DNA of 64,000 nt from Vitellaria paradoxa (taxonomy: Eukaryota; Streptophyta; Magnoliopsida; Ericales; Sapotaceae). The stretch is from positions 43,258,485-43,322,484 of the forward strand of contig CM034237.1 in NCBI GenBank assembly GCA_019916065.1, in the 5' to 3' direction. Under the pieces are notes generated by a model that was not told the DNA's origin, did not search any database, and saw only the letters and a program-made list of their open reading frames with translations. Positions 24,224-34,796 of this stretch are shown here, in pieces. The number at the start of each line of letters is the position of its first letter. The first letter of the stretch is position 1. The position numbers and the translations under genes were made by a program.

Positions 24224-25651
24224 CTGTGACAACCAAATTAGAGCATAAGCATAGTGAGCAAGACTATATACTTTGAATTAAAAATACTATGCAAGTTAGC
24301 GTTTTATCAGAATTCAAGCCAAGCCATTCAAGATTTGTTATGTATAGATTTGTTATTCAAGCGTGCGACAATTCTTTTTCATTTCGAATTCAAATTTAAG
24401 GAAATTGTTTCAATTAACATAAATCAATATGGTTATTTGACCTATTGTTATGAGTCCATAAGCAATGAAATGGTTTTAAATAATTTATTTTAGTAACAAT
24501 GCTATATCTTAAATTTGAATCCATTGAATCATTTATTTGACCAAACCAAATCAATGGATCAAATGGAATAGTCATTCTTATTAGCAAGCATTCACAACTA
24601 ATTATTTAAACCACACGTGTTGTATTTGGTTTATATTTGTAATGGACAAATTAGTGAACAAATAATGAATTCAATTTTATATTCTTGGATATTGGTCAAG
24701 GTGATTTAGAGTTTAGAATTCACGGTCTTCTAACTCAATCGCGGGAAGCTCCCTCTGAGTTATGGAAAAATACCAAGAGGTGTTTTTCAAGATTTTCGCT
24801 TTGCAGTAAGGAAGAGGGAACTCCCACGAAACTCCGCGCAAGTGTCGATCTATTAGATTTTTGTATTGCATTCAAAGTTATATTTCAAGCCAAATTCAAT
24901 CTGGAAGTTACCTTGCTGGACAACTAACAGGATCATCTTGGAAGGTTACCTAATGATCAAGAATGTTTAATTCACTATTTGAAAATTTTCCAAGATGACA
25001 TGAAAGATGGAAACTAGGAGTATTAATCAAATTCCATCTACATTATCATGTGCTCTATATAAAAACCTACTTATAAGGTCCAGAGTATCTACCAACCAAA
25101 AAGAAGAAGAATGTACACATTGCGTATTTCATTGCTACTTCTCTTATATTTAGCCAACAACAACACATCTTCACAAAAGGCGAATGTTAGTAAATCATAG
25201 ATTTTGTCCGTGGTGCGTCATTCAGTTGGAGTTAGTGAGTCATGCAGAGCATAAGAAAGTTGTCCATAAGATAGGATCGAAGAATCGATTCCGTAACTAT
25301 CGCAAAAGAGTCTTGTTAACTTATATAGTGGATTGTTGGTCCTCCATGCTCAGGCTCAATGCTTTTCCCTACCGTTAATAGGGTTTTTCTCATTAAATCC
25401 CTATGCATCATTTTCTTTACTTTTGTTTTTGTGACTGTTATATTGATTTATTGGTCATTTGATTTGTTAGCACGTGATTTTTCATGTTGTTTCAATTCTA
25501 TGACAAAATTTCAATTGTGCAGTTTAGCAAATTACTAAGAGTACTCAAAATATATGAAAACCTAGCAATTAACCTGTTAAATATAGGAAAACAAAAGTTA
25601 TAATGGAGGTGCTAAGTAGAACCTTAAAACATGAAAAGATAAGGAAATTAC
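24224..25651 (-). other. Intron 1 of TNL-B with an LTR-like insert
   Basis: This 1.4-kb intron aligns with 34,797-36,223. Around 24,617-25,521 it looks like an old LTR: it starts TGTTGTATTTGG, has a TATA-box-like CTATATAAAAACC at about 25,055, TAATAGGGTTTTTCTC near 25,375, and ends GTGCA. No target duplication was found, so the solo-LTR reading is tentative. Confidence 0.45.
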
Positions 25652-26178
25652 CCGTCAACTTGATTTTGGAGAACCATCCCTGCTAAATCTACAACTTCTC
25701 TTAGTGCTGCCCTCCATTCCTTTATTTTGTCCATCCACTCACTTTTTCTTTCATCTGCTTCTGCCTTGAATTTCTTTTCATATCTTAGAAATGCCTCTTT
25801 GAAACTTCCATTTTGCTTTCTAACATCAGATGGATCCATATCATAGAATGCAAGTAGAATTTGATGTCCTGATGTACTCTTGTGTTTAAGGATCCTCACA
25901 AGTTCATCAAGGCACCATCTTGAAGATGCATAGTTTTTTGACAAAACAATTATCGAAATTTTTGACTCTTGAATTGCTAAAAGCAATTCAATGTCAATAT
26001 TTTCTCCTCTTTCTATCCCATCATCATCTCTAAAGGTGTGAATTCCTGCACTATCTAAAGCTAAATAGAGGTGGTCAGTGAACGTTTTGCGAGTGTCTTC
26101 ACCTCTGAAGCTCAAGAATACATCATAAGCACACCAAGGAGTAGAAGAAGAGACTTCTTGATCTCTTACGACAGCCAT
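25652..26178 (-). CDS. TNL-B exon 1: intact TIR domain
   Basis: The frame is open. YDVFLSFRGEDTRKTF, IIVLSKNYASSRWCLDEL and LLAFYDMDPSDVR are visible, so the catalytic-position Glu is kept. The donor GACGG|GTAAT is intact. A small change in box 2/3 (LLAFYD instead of LPVFYD) is seen. Immediately upstream, at about 26,217, homology to the other TNL promoters stops (see findings). The start was chosen at MAVVRDQEV by analogy to A and C. Confidence 0.85.
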
Positions 26179-26209
26179 TACACAAAGAAGGACCAAGACA
26201 TCAACAAAA

Positions 26210-26226
26210 TCTATCAAGTTGTTTAA
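26210..26226. other. Tandem-duplication junction upstream of TNL-B
   Basis: To the left, sequence follows the TNL 5' leader shared with A and C (ATCAACAAAATCT). To the right it follows the left edge of the repeat unit (TTGTTTAATTTAAA, as at about 5702). The join is abrupt at 26,217/26,218 with at most a few bases of microhomology. Confidence 0.75.
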
Positions 26227-26469
26227 TTTAAATTGGGAAAGTCGATATTGACCCTCACACAAATTAAGATGGTGGTCATTATATTATTCAAATGCAGTTG
26301 TCGAAAGGCTCATATCAAAGGTTAGGTGAATGTAATAAATATCCAAAGAGTCAAGCATGAACTACGAAGCAATGAGACTGCAAGTTCTTTGGTGGCTACT
26401 CTTATCCCAGTTACGATTAGTTGAAAAATTCATTGCAGTTTGAAAATCAAGCGCCTTTGTTTGATTTAA

Positions 26470-26821
26470 GGGGATGTTTGTCTTGGGGTAACGGATTGAA
26501 TAGTAAATTTTAATTGGATAATTTTTATCCTTTATTATATTAGTTTGAAAAAATGGGGTAACAATTACACTTGGGATAATAATTATCTTCTTTTGAGGAG
26601 TAAATTGTTAGTAGAGTCGGTAACAGATATTCATTTACCCTTCTCTATAATGTGACGTTCTATTTCATAGTTCCGAACATAATATTTATTATCGGATATT
26701 ATTTACTTTCTTAATTTAAACATAAAAATTATGAATTTATTATCCTTTAACTATTATTTAAATAATAATTACCTTTATAATTTTTTATTTTTAAAATTTT
26801 TAGCTCATACCAAACGTTCCA
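26470..26821. mobile_element. Tourist-like MITE, C-flank copy of 5953-6345
   Basis: The ends are GGGGATGTTTGTCTTGGGG and CATACCAAACGTTCCA, with TAA duplications at 26,467-26,469 and 26,822-26,824. Confidence 0.7.
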
Positions 26822-27594
26822 TAAGTTATGAAACTCTATATTAACATTCACAAAAATTAAGATGGTGCCCGTCATATTATCGAAAGGTAGTCGTTGAAAA
26901 GGTTACTCGACGGTACTAACATGTTCGAAGCAAAACAAGCTCAATGACCTATGCGCACACGATACTTACAAGGATTAGCATTCATTTGTAGTACGTAGTA
27001 GCCAGATAGCCTCTCCCCTTTTGAGTTCTAAATTGATTTCTTTTATTCTCTTTAGCCTTTAAAATATATTTTTAATTCAAGAATTTAGTATCTCCAACCC
27101 TAAATTTTGAAAATAATCCTTGATTTAATTTATTTTTTAAATTAAACTCAAAAATTAACTTTTTACCCCTTAATTTTTTAAAATATATTTTTAATAGCGA
27201 AAAAAAATTTTAATATAATTCTTACTTCAGTTTATGTATATTTTTTTAACACAACTTAAATTTAAACGGTGAAAAAAGTAAAGGGATTAAATTAAAGAGA
27301 AAAATATAAAAATTCTAAACACCATAAAATAAAATTGAAAGAACCTTCATAAATTTCACCACTTGCTGACCTTGCTTACGTGTCCTGACGAGAACCTTAA
27401 TTTCACAAGAAAAAAAAAATGTGAATGGGGAGTCATAAGTTCTTCAATGCTTCATTTCATCTTCCTCATTTTCTATTTTATAAGTTCTCCAATAAAATAA
27501 ATTATTCTTTCGGACTTTGTCTTTTGTATTAGTTTTTAGTTGTCTTTTTCCTAATAGGGTGATTATCAAATACGACATGATTAAGAAAATCTTA

Positions 27595-27796
27595 GGGTTT
27601 GTTTGGATAAAAATAAAAAATTTAATTTTTTTTTATTTTTTGTGCAAACTAAGATTTAAAAAGTCAATTTTATCCCATTTATGCACAAAAACCAAAGTTA
27701 CTTAAGAGGGTATATCGGTAATTCTAGCATAATTATTTCTCAATTTGTGCTAAAAATAAAGAATCTAGATTTTTTATTTTTCATCCAAACAAACCT
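27595..27796. mobile_element. Tourist-like MITE (202 bp), C-flank copy
   Basis: The ends are GGGTTTGTTTGGATAAAAA and TTTTTCATCCAAACAAACCT. TTA duplications lie at 27,592-27,594 and 27,797-27,799. This is the clearest MITE in the window. Confidence 0.85.
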
Positions 27797-28330
27797 TTAG
27801 CTCATGGCACAGTAGTGAATTTTGGGACGAAAAAAGCTATATATATTGAAAATATATTGCAACAATAAGTTTAAAATATTCTCATGCATTGCTCAAAAAG
27901 TTAGAATTCAATTTTACAAAAACACGTGAAGAAGAGCTCAGGATAAGAAAGTGATCCAACCGGTTGTTAACCCCTTTTAAAGCATATGATTTAAAACTTA
28001 TACAATTAGAAGAGTTTTTGTTCATTTCAGAATTCATTTGCCGTACTTGATGTGCTAGGGTGGTTGAATGTTTATATGGCCTTGAACTAAGTTTGTAATT
28101 GTTTTTTTATTTTTTATTTTTATAAATAATATAAAAAATTAATAAATACAAAATATTTATTTTTTTTTCATGTAAACTAAGTTTTTAAATATTTTGAGAC
28201 AAAATATTAATTATCAAATTTTTATATTTAATTTTTATTTACAAATTTATCAGAAGTGACAATAAATATGTGAAAGGATTCATTTATTTCAAATTTAGTG
28301 AGTTATTTTTGTTATAATTGATGACCCTTA

Positions 28331-28594
28331 GGCATGGTTCGGAAAGGAAAATAGTTGACTTATTTTTAACTAACTACTAATTAACTAAAAATAAGTCAAC
28401 TATTTTTGTGTTTGGGACGGGAAAAAATGTGACTTTTTTCATGTGATTTTTTAATTTTGTTAAATTAACATTTTTACTCTTTGAATGTTTAAATGAAGAT
28501 TAAAATGTAAGAGGATAAATTTGATCATTTTACAAATAAACAAATAAGTCAAGTAGCTAATAAGCCATTATGCTCTTCCTTCCCAAACACAGCT
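28331..28594. mobile_element. Tourist-like MITE (264 bp), C-flank copy
   Basis: The ends are GGCATGGTTCGGAAAGGAA and TTCCTTCCCAAACACAGCT, with TTA on both sides (28,328-28,330 and 28,595-28,597). Confidence 0.78.
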
Positions 28595-28874
28595 TTATAT
28601 TTGTCTTATAACTATTAGCAGGAACAAAAATTTTGGTCAATAACATTTATATTTTAATTTTAAAAATTTTAATATGTGAGTAAGGTGATTTGGGTTAAGT
28701 AACAAGTTTCCTGATTAAATGAGCCAAAATAAAAAATTTTTATTTGATATAAACCTTGATGGTCTAATGCAATCATATCTTTAAGACATTAAACTATCCA
28801 AAAAATGATCCTGAATTTTGAGGCGATTAATCACTGAAAAGAAAATTCAAGAATATAAAGAAAAGAAAAAAAAC

Positions 28875-28925
28875 TCATGCGCACGCGCGAGAGGGAGAGA
28901 GAGCGTGCGTGCGCGTGTGTGTAAG
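28875..28925. repeat. Alternating purine-pyrimidine GC-rich run
   Basis: A short GCGCACGCGCGAG segment and a GCGTGCGTGCGCGTGTGTG segment flank a GA run. The alternating CG/TG composition is Z-DNA-prone and stands out sharply in a roughly 70% AT neighbourhood. The matching B-copy position is a plain (GT)n tract. Confidence 0.5.
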
Positions 28926-29876
28926 GAATGGTGAGACCGTGAGACATAGGAGAAGCTGCCAGGAAAGTAAAATGAGAACGCGCGAAACAGGGTCAGGTCT
29001 TCTTCCTGTATAGACTGTCAAGGGTATGCTTGGGTTAAAAAATTAAAATAAAAAAAATCGTTGTTTTTTAATTTTTATGCAAATTTAAAAAAATACTCTT
29101 TGTTAAAATTACGTTTATATCTTCGTAACCACCATTAGTTTTTGTGAATAAATCGAATAAAATTAACTTTTTAAACCTTGATTTGCCCAAAAAAAGGCTA
29201 AGTTCTCACAATTAATTAAAAAATAGTCAAATTATATGTTGAAGCAGTGCTTAACATTAGTGTTGTCTTTTTATTCCACTGCTAAACTTAATTCGTTATT
29301 TAAAAAAAAAAAAAAAAGAAAGTTAGCTGACAAATTTAAAAGAAATTAGTCTCTTGTAATTAACTTTTTTAATTTTGACTAATATTTTTACTATTCATAT
29401 TTTATTACAACCCCACTAAAGCTATGTTTGGGAATTGAATATAAGAGGGAATGAAATGAAATATATTCTATTCTTTTATTTAGTTGCTAACATTAAAATA
29501 ATAGAAATGGAGTAGACATTTAAATTTTAATAATTTAATTATATATTTTAAATACGATGAGATTAATTAAAAATTAGTAACATTAATTTTTAAAAATATA
29601 TAAAAATAAATTTTATTTTTAGATTGTGAATTTGAGTTAAAAAATGGACCGAGAGTAAAACAGTCATTTTATAATTTAAGTTCGAATGGATCTAAATTTT
29701 TTTTTTAACTATTAAGAAACATATGAATAAATATTTTTTTTATTTATTAAAAAGTATAAAATTTAACCCAAAAATAAGCCCAAAAGCACAATAATCATTT
29801 TACAATCTACATTCAATTTTATAAAAACATGTGAATAAAATCTCAGTATAAGAAATTGATCCAACGTTTCGTAACC

Positions 29877-30044
29877 CATATGGAGTATTTGATTCAAAGC
29901 GTACTACTAATAACTCATAGAATTAGAAGACTTTTTGTTAATTTCACAATTGATTTACCACATATGGAGTGTTTGATTCAAAGCGTACGATTAATAACTT
30001 ATAGAATTAGAGGAGCTTTTGTTAACTTCACAATTAATTAACTG
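29877..30044. repeat. Tandem duplication of an 84-bp unit
   Basis: CATATGGAGT...TTGATTCAAAGCGTAC...AATTTCACAATT occurs twice in a row, starting at 29,877 and 29,961. The period is a multiple of three, which keeps a chance frame open; it is not regarded as a gene. Confidence 0.75.
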
Positions 30045-31245
30045 TGCTTGATGTGCGGGGGTGGCTCAACGCTTATATGACCTTCAACAACGTCTGTAAT
30101 AGTTCTATATATATATATATAATATAATATAAATTTTGTTGAACTGTGTTTACCTTTAAAATGAAATTCCTTTATTAACACATTACTTTTTAATTAATTT
30201 TGGAGAATTAATCTAACATTTAAAAAAAAAAAAAAGATAATTGAATGATACTTTCAATGGGAAAATTTTCTAAAAGGTTCTGAGTTCAAAATGCATACAA
30301 TGTCAATGCGGCTTTTAACATCCTCTGTTGAACAAAGCAAATTAACTACAGAAGTCACCAGCGACGGATAAGAAAATTTCCTTCACTTTCATCCTTACCA
30401 TTATCAACTTATTTTATTCACCAAAAGGAAAACTTGATTTGTGGAACAAGAAGAAAAGCCACCTGCATCCTAACCCTTCAATCAAATCTGTAAGGAAAAT
30501 TCACAGTGTCTTGACAACAACCCTTTTTGCAGCAAATATGAATTGTGGGTGGAGATCGATGAATATAAGTTGTCCAATTACTGCTACATTTTGTCTTCCT
30601 TATTTTCTGTTTTCTAAAAAAATTCTTTTCCATCGATCTACTTCCTCCTATGGACTGCCTGCAAACAATGACCAGGGTTTTTGGATAAAGCACACCTCCC
30701 CCCCAAAAAAAAAATAATAATAATAATAATAATAATAATGAAATAAAATAAATTAACAGAAAGCACCACAGAAATTACGAAAAAGTTAAATAAAGCAAAA
30801 TTAATTTTTGTTTCTTATGGCAATTATTATTTGCTAAAATAGAAAGGAAAAGCCAAGAAAAAAGATGCGAAAACTAGGGTTTCCGGAAGTTGCAGTGGAA
30901 AAATTCATTGCAGAGGGTGCATCAATGGGCGGTCCAGATTGGATTGTATTTAATTTAAGGGTTCCAATTTAATTTAATTAAAATTAATTTTGAAATAAAA
31001 TAAAATTTTAAAAAATTTGATTGGAATACAATTAATACAGAATATGAAAAATCATATCACATTAAATACAATTCAATCTTGATGCATTGCCGCCCTCCAC
31101 TACAGCCTCCTGGAACTCGGAAAACTGCCATTTTTAAATAAGGTTTGATCTTCAAATTAATGTACATACGAAAATAAATTCATTTAATGTAGGTGGATTC
31201 CTTACCCCATGCTTTCATTCGGAGAAGCTTCGACTGCTGCAGCAC

Positions 31246-32157
31246 TCAAAACTCGCAATCTCCGGCCTCAACAATTCTCAAGCATATCTCCTTATGCCAG
31301 GATTCTAGGTTATGACAGAATACTTCTTCAACTTCCTCTGTGAAGAAAGCAAATTAACCACAAAAGTTTTTAGCGATGGATTAGAAAATTTCTTTCTCCT
31401 TTTCACTTTCATCTTACCATTATTAACTTATTTACTCAACAAAAATGGGGAAAAAAAACAAATAATCTAACTTAATTTGTGGAGTAAGAAGATAAGCACC
31501 TATAGTTAGTGTAGAGTTCTCGAATAAAATTTTACGCAAATCGGAGCTACTCCAGTGACCATGTCTTGACAATTCTTCACTTGAATAATAACGGCGACGG
31601 GATAGGAAATAAGTGCATCCTATACGATGAGGTCTACAAATAAAATCCTCAAAATTTAGATATGGGGAAATTTGCTGCTGTTGGGTTAATTCTTCATTTT
31701 CTTCATCATAATAGACAATGTTGATGCCACACTCTTTCACTTGAAAACCGGCACTCGCAACCACTGTTACATTCACTTCATCGCCAGCGTTCAATTGGAA
31801 AAAGTTTCCAACCTTCCATTGGCTTAACCATATTACATGCCTATCCCCTTCTGGAATGACAAAATATCTTGGACCATAAATCCAGTTGAGACCCTTGCTC
31901 TTATTACTTACTTTAGTAAATAATGGAGGAGGGTGCCAATTTTTTTTTTCTTTGGAAAGTGCATAAACAGAGTAAACATTCAAGCTTCGGATCTTCTGAT
32001 TAGGAAGTGAACAAGAAGGCACAATAAATGATAAGGAAGAGGAGGAGGAGGAGGAAGACTCTCTACTACTACTACTTCTGTTGCTGAACCACCACCCTGC
32101 TGGAACCTCTCTTCTTGGAATAAATGTGCTGAATATAAAACCATGTTCATGCAATCC
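31246..32157 (-). CDS. TNL-C exons 5-6: C-JID domain and C-terminus
   Basis: Exon 5 (32,157-31,500) reads GLHEHGFIFSTFIPRREVPAGWWF, SFIVPSCSLPNQKIRSLNVYS, YGPRYFVIPEGDRHVIW and AGFQVKECGINIVY. This matches the post-LRR C-JID fold of TNLs. A Gln run (TQQQQIS) follows where TNL-B has a stop. Exon 6 (31,337-31,246) encodes EEVEEVFCHNLESWHKE and ends at TGA. Phases join cleanly (1/2). Confidence 0.82.
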
Positions 32158-32237
32158 CTGTTCCATTAAACTCACAAGATATTATCGTTAATTACACATG
32201 TATTACACACACACAGAGGTGCGAAGAGAGAGAGCAT

Positions 32238-33609
32238 CTGAATAGGAAGCTTCTTCTGTTTTCTGTAACCACCTAAATACAACCCAGCGAAGTTCATTTC
32301 TGTATTAGCTATGGATTCTAAGTTGCACAAGCCCAAACTGTCTATAATAACTGCATCAACTTTTCCTATGGGTTCCAATTTGCAATATTTTTCATCCCAA
32401 ATAAATTCAAACCCTTTAGTCCGTGTGGTTGAATACACAGCGAAAGGTTGCAAACCTGTTATTCTTTCCAATGATGGGCAATCTATTACATTCAATACAA
32501 CCATGCTTGGTAGCTTGATGAGTGATTGGAGTTTTGTGCACAATCGGACGTTGAGCTTCCGAAGCCTAGTAAAACTTCTAATGAAATCAGGCAGTTTAGA
32601 AATTGGATTTCCACTTAGATTTAAGTCCAACAAGAAGGGTAGGGAACTAAACTCCATTGGGAAAGCATCATCTGAAAGATTGCAATCCGCAAGACTTAAG
32701 GTTACTAAAGATCGAGGTAAGATTGACCAAAAGCATGTTTCTGGAATTTTTCTAAACGCTGGCGCTAGAGCCCTAACAAATACATGCCATGGCTTGACCT
32801 TCCAACTAATGGAGACTGATTGATTTATGGTAGTTCCATCAACATGAAACACTTTCAAAGATTCCATCATCTTCATCTTTGCTGGCAATTGGATCAAATT
32901 TAAGCAACCGGATACAATAAGTCTTTCAAGAGATTTTAGCATAACTATGCTTTCTGGAAGTTTTCTAATATTTATGCAATCCTTCAGATCCAAGAGAACT
33001 AGTCCCTCAAGGTTTCTAATTGATTCATGAACCTCAACCAAATTTGCACAATCTTCCAGAATAAGCCTTTCTAAATTAGGTACCGCAGCAAAGTTTAAAA
33101 TTTTAACAAGACTAGGAGAATGACTGAGAACAAGGGTTTTCAATGACCCAAGAACCTATACGAAGAAAATTATCAGGTTGGTTATTTTATTCTGCAAAGA
33201 CCCTTTAAGAAAAGGAAAACATAGCCGAAAATATTAGCACCATACCTTAGATCCTTTCCAAACTTTTATTAACTTGCTATAGCTCATGTCAAGAACAACT
33301 AGCCTCTCCAAACATAAATCTCTGGGTATATATTTTAAAGAGAAACCATGCCAGCACAAAAATTTTAGTTCTTTTGGAAGATTTTCATAGTCTCCTTTCA
33401 GCTCTACATAATGGAGCTGGAGTAGCCTTAGTTTGTGCATTCTTCCAAACGAACTTGTTTCCAAGATTGCCTCATTGAAATCTCCAAAAATAGTATCTAC
33501 AAAGTTTAAGAGGCGTCTTTTTTTTATTGGGAAAAACAATTTCCCTTGTAGACTTGTCTTCTTCCAAGGTATGCATGTTGAGAATGAGGCCTTCAATTGT
33601 ATTGGTGCC
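32238..33609 (-). CDS. TNL-C exons 3-4: linker and leucine-rich repeats
   Basis: Exon 3 (33,609-33,246) starts GTNTIEGLILNMHTLEEDKS in frame with exon 2. After the 8-A tract the sensible frame is RRLLNFVDTIFGDFNEAIL, LPKELKFLCWHGFSLKYIP and YSKLIKVWKGSK. Exon 4 (33,155-32,238) is 306 open codons of LRRs (LVLLDLKDCINIRKLP, SLERLIVSGCLNLIQLP, LLDLNLSGNPISKLP, LRKLNVRLCTKLQSL). Confidence 0.85.
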
Positions 33610-33700
33610 CTAAGTAAGATGGAAAAACAACATTAGAGACGCATTTGCATAAATGCATAAAAATATATAAATATGGATAAAATCAAATATTGGCTCTTAC

Positions 33701-34796
33701 CGTTTTATGTCTCAAAACTTTGAAGGCATCATTATGATGCCATAGCCTACTACGTCTCCCAGGCTCTGTAGGTGATTCTTGGCGAATAATTTCTCTTCCC
33801 ATGTCTCGAAGCCAATGATGCATCTTTAGCTTTTTATTCTCAATTTCTAACATGCATCTATCAATAAGATTTTTAATTCCAACTAATGTGAAGTAACCGC
33901 ATCCATCTAGTATTGCCCTCACGTAATCTTCGTCCTCTCCAACAAAAAAACAAGCAATATCCAGGAATAAATTTTTGTCATGATCATCTGACAAAGACTC
34001 ATAGCTTATTCTCAGTTTTTTCAAAATCTGATTGTCAGGGATTGCTTCCAATTTCTTCAGTGCACTTATCCATACTTCAACTCGCTCCCCATGTAAAGTA
34101 GAGCCCAAAACTTTCAAGGCTAGCGGAAGTCCACCGCATTGCATTACTGCCTTTTTGGCATGCTCAACATAAGCTTTAGGTGGATTGTCTGGATAGAAGG
34201 CATGGTGGCTAAACAGCTTAAATGATTCATGATCGTCCAAATATCCAACTCTATGCACCATATGATTATGAATACCTTTTAATAGCCCCTCGTGTCTAGT
34301 TGTTATGAGGATTTTACTTCCTCGGTACAACCAATCTCGAAATTCCAATACGAAATTTATTTGGTCTATTTGATCCACATCATCAAGAACAAGAAGAACT
34401 TTTTTACGACGAACTGCATATTTAATCCTATTTGTTCCTTCGTAAATATTTTGTATTTTTTGCTTACGGTAAAGAATGTCCACAAGAAGTTGCTTCTGCA
34501 AATTGACCAAACCATTTGGTTGTTTACAAGTTTCTCTTACATTTGTAAGGAAGCTGCTACCTCCAAATTTTTGGAAGTTCCAATCATAAACATGTCTTGC
34601 TATTATGGTTTTACCTATTCCACCCATCCCGCAAATTGCGAGTATACTAACATCAGTTGATGCATCTTCTAACCACAAATTAATGTCTCTGGCTCGAGCT
34701 TCTAATCCAATTAGGAAAGGGCCATTGCTCAAGATTGTGCGCTTTAACTTATCTTCAATTACTGTAACAATTTTTTGGATAAACTTCGACTCGTAC
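33701..34796 (-). CDS. TNL-C exon 2: NB-ARC domain
   Basis: The frame is fully open. It starts GYESKFIQKIV directly after the splice. It contains the P-loop GMGGIGKTIIARHVYD, kinase-2 KKVLLVLDDVDQ, RNBS-B GSKILITTRHEG, GLPLALKVLGS, LFLDIACFFVGED and then LKMHHWLRDMGREI with GRRSRLWHHNDAF. The P-loop Lys-Thr is intact. The usual MHD Asp is replaced by His, as it is by Asn in TNL-B. Confidence 0.93.

Larger units (their letters stand above)
20670..26178 (-). pseudogene. TNL-B: TIR-NB-ARC-LRR-C-JID receptor pseudogene
   Basis: This was a six-exon receptor in the TNL layout. Inferred exons are 26,178-25,652 (TIR), 24,223-23,128 (NB-ARC), 23,035-22,675 (linker and first LRRs), 22,584-21,667 (LRRs), 21,572-20,933 (C-JID) and 20,761-20,670 (tail, stop TGA). 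All junctions were located by comparison with TNL-C. Lesions visible directly are: GAG to TAG at 23,509-23,511 after GSTLRG; acceptor AG to AC before exon 3; a poly-A tract one base short of frame at 22,946-22,951; a one-base loss near the exon 3 end; acceptor AG to AT before exon 5; and TAG after EELT in exon 5. Any one of the nonsense or frame lesions prevents a full receptor. A truncated TIR or TIR-NB product from exons 1-2 remains conceivable, as some plants express TIR-only proteins. Confidence 0.9.
28595..31245. other. 3' flank of TNL-C, no gene seen
   Basis: It is mostly colinear with 19,435-20,660, but carries an extra 1.5 kb (about 28,930-30,440) that includes a second, diverged copy of the 27,930-28,130 type sequence (29,845-30,080). 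Simple repeats present are (AT)n at about 30,105-30,130 and (AAT)n at about 30,714-30,738. Confidence 0.55.

Noticed and set aside
29856..30041. A 61-codon frame with two near-identical halves
   Set aside because: It comes from an 84-bp tandem duplication whose length is a multiple of three. No homologous frame survives at the paralogous sites 18,785 and 27,930.
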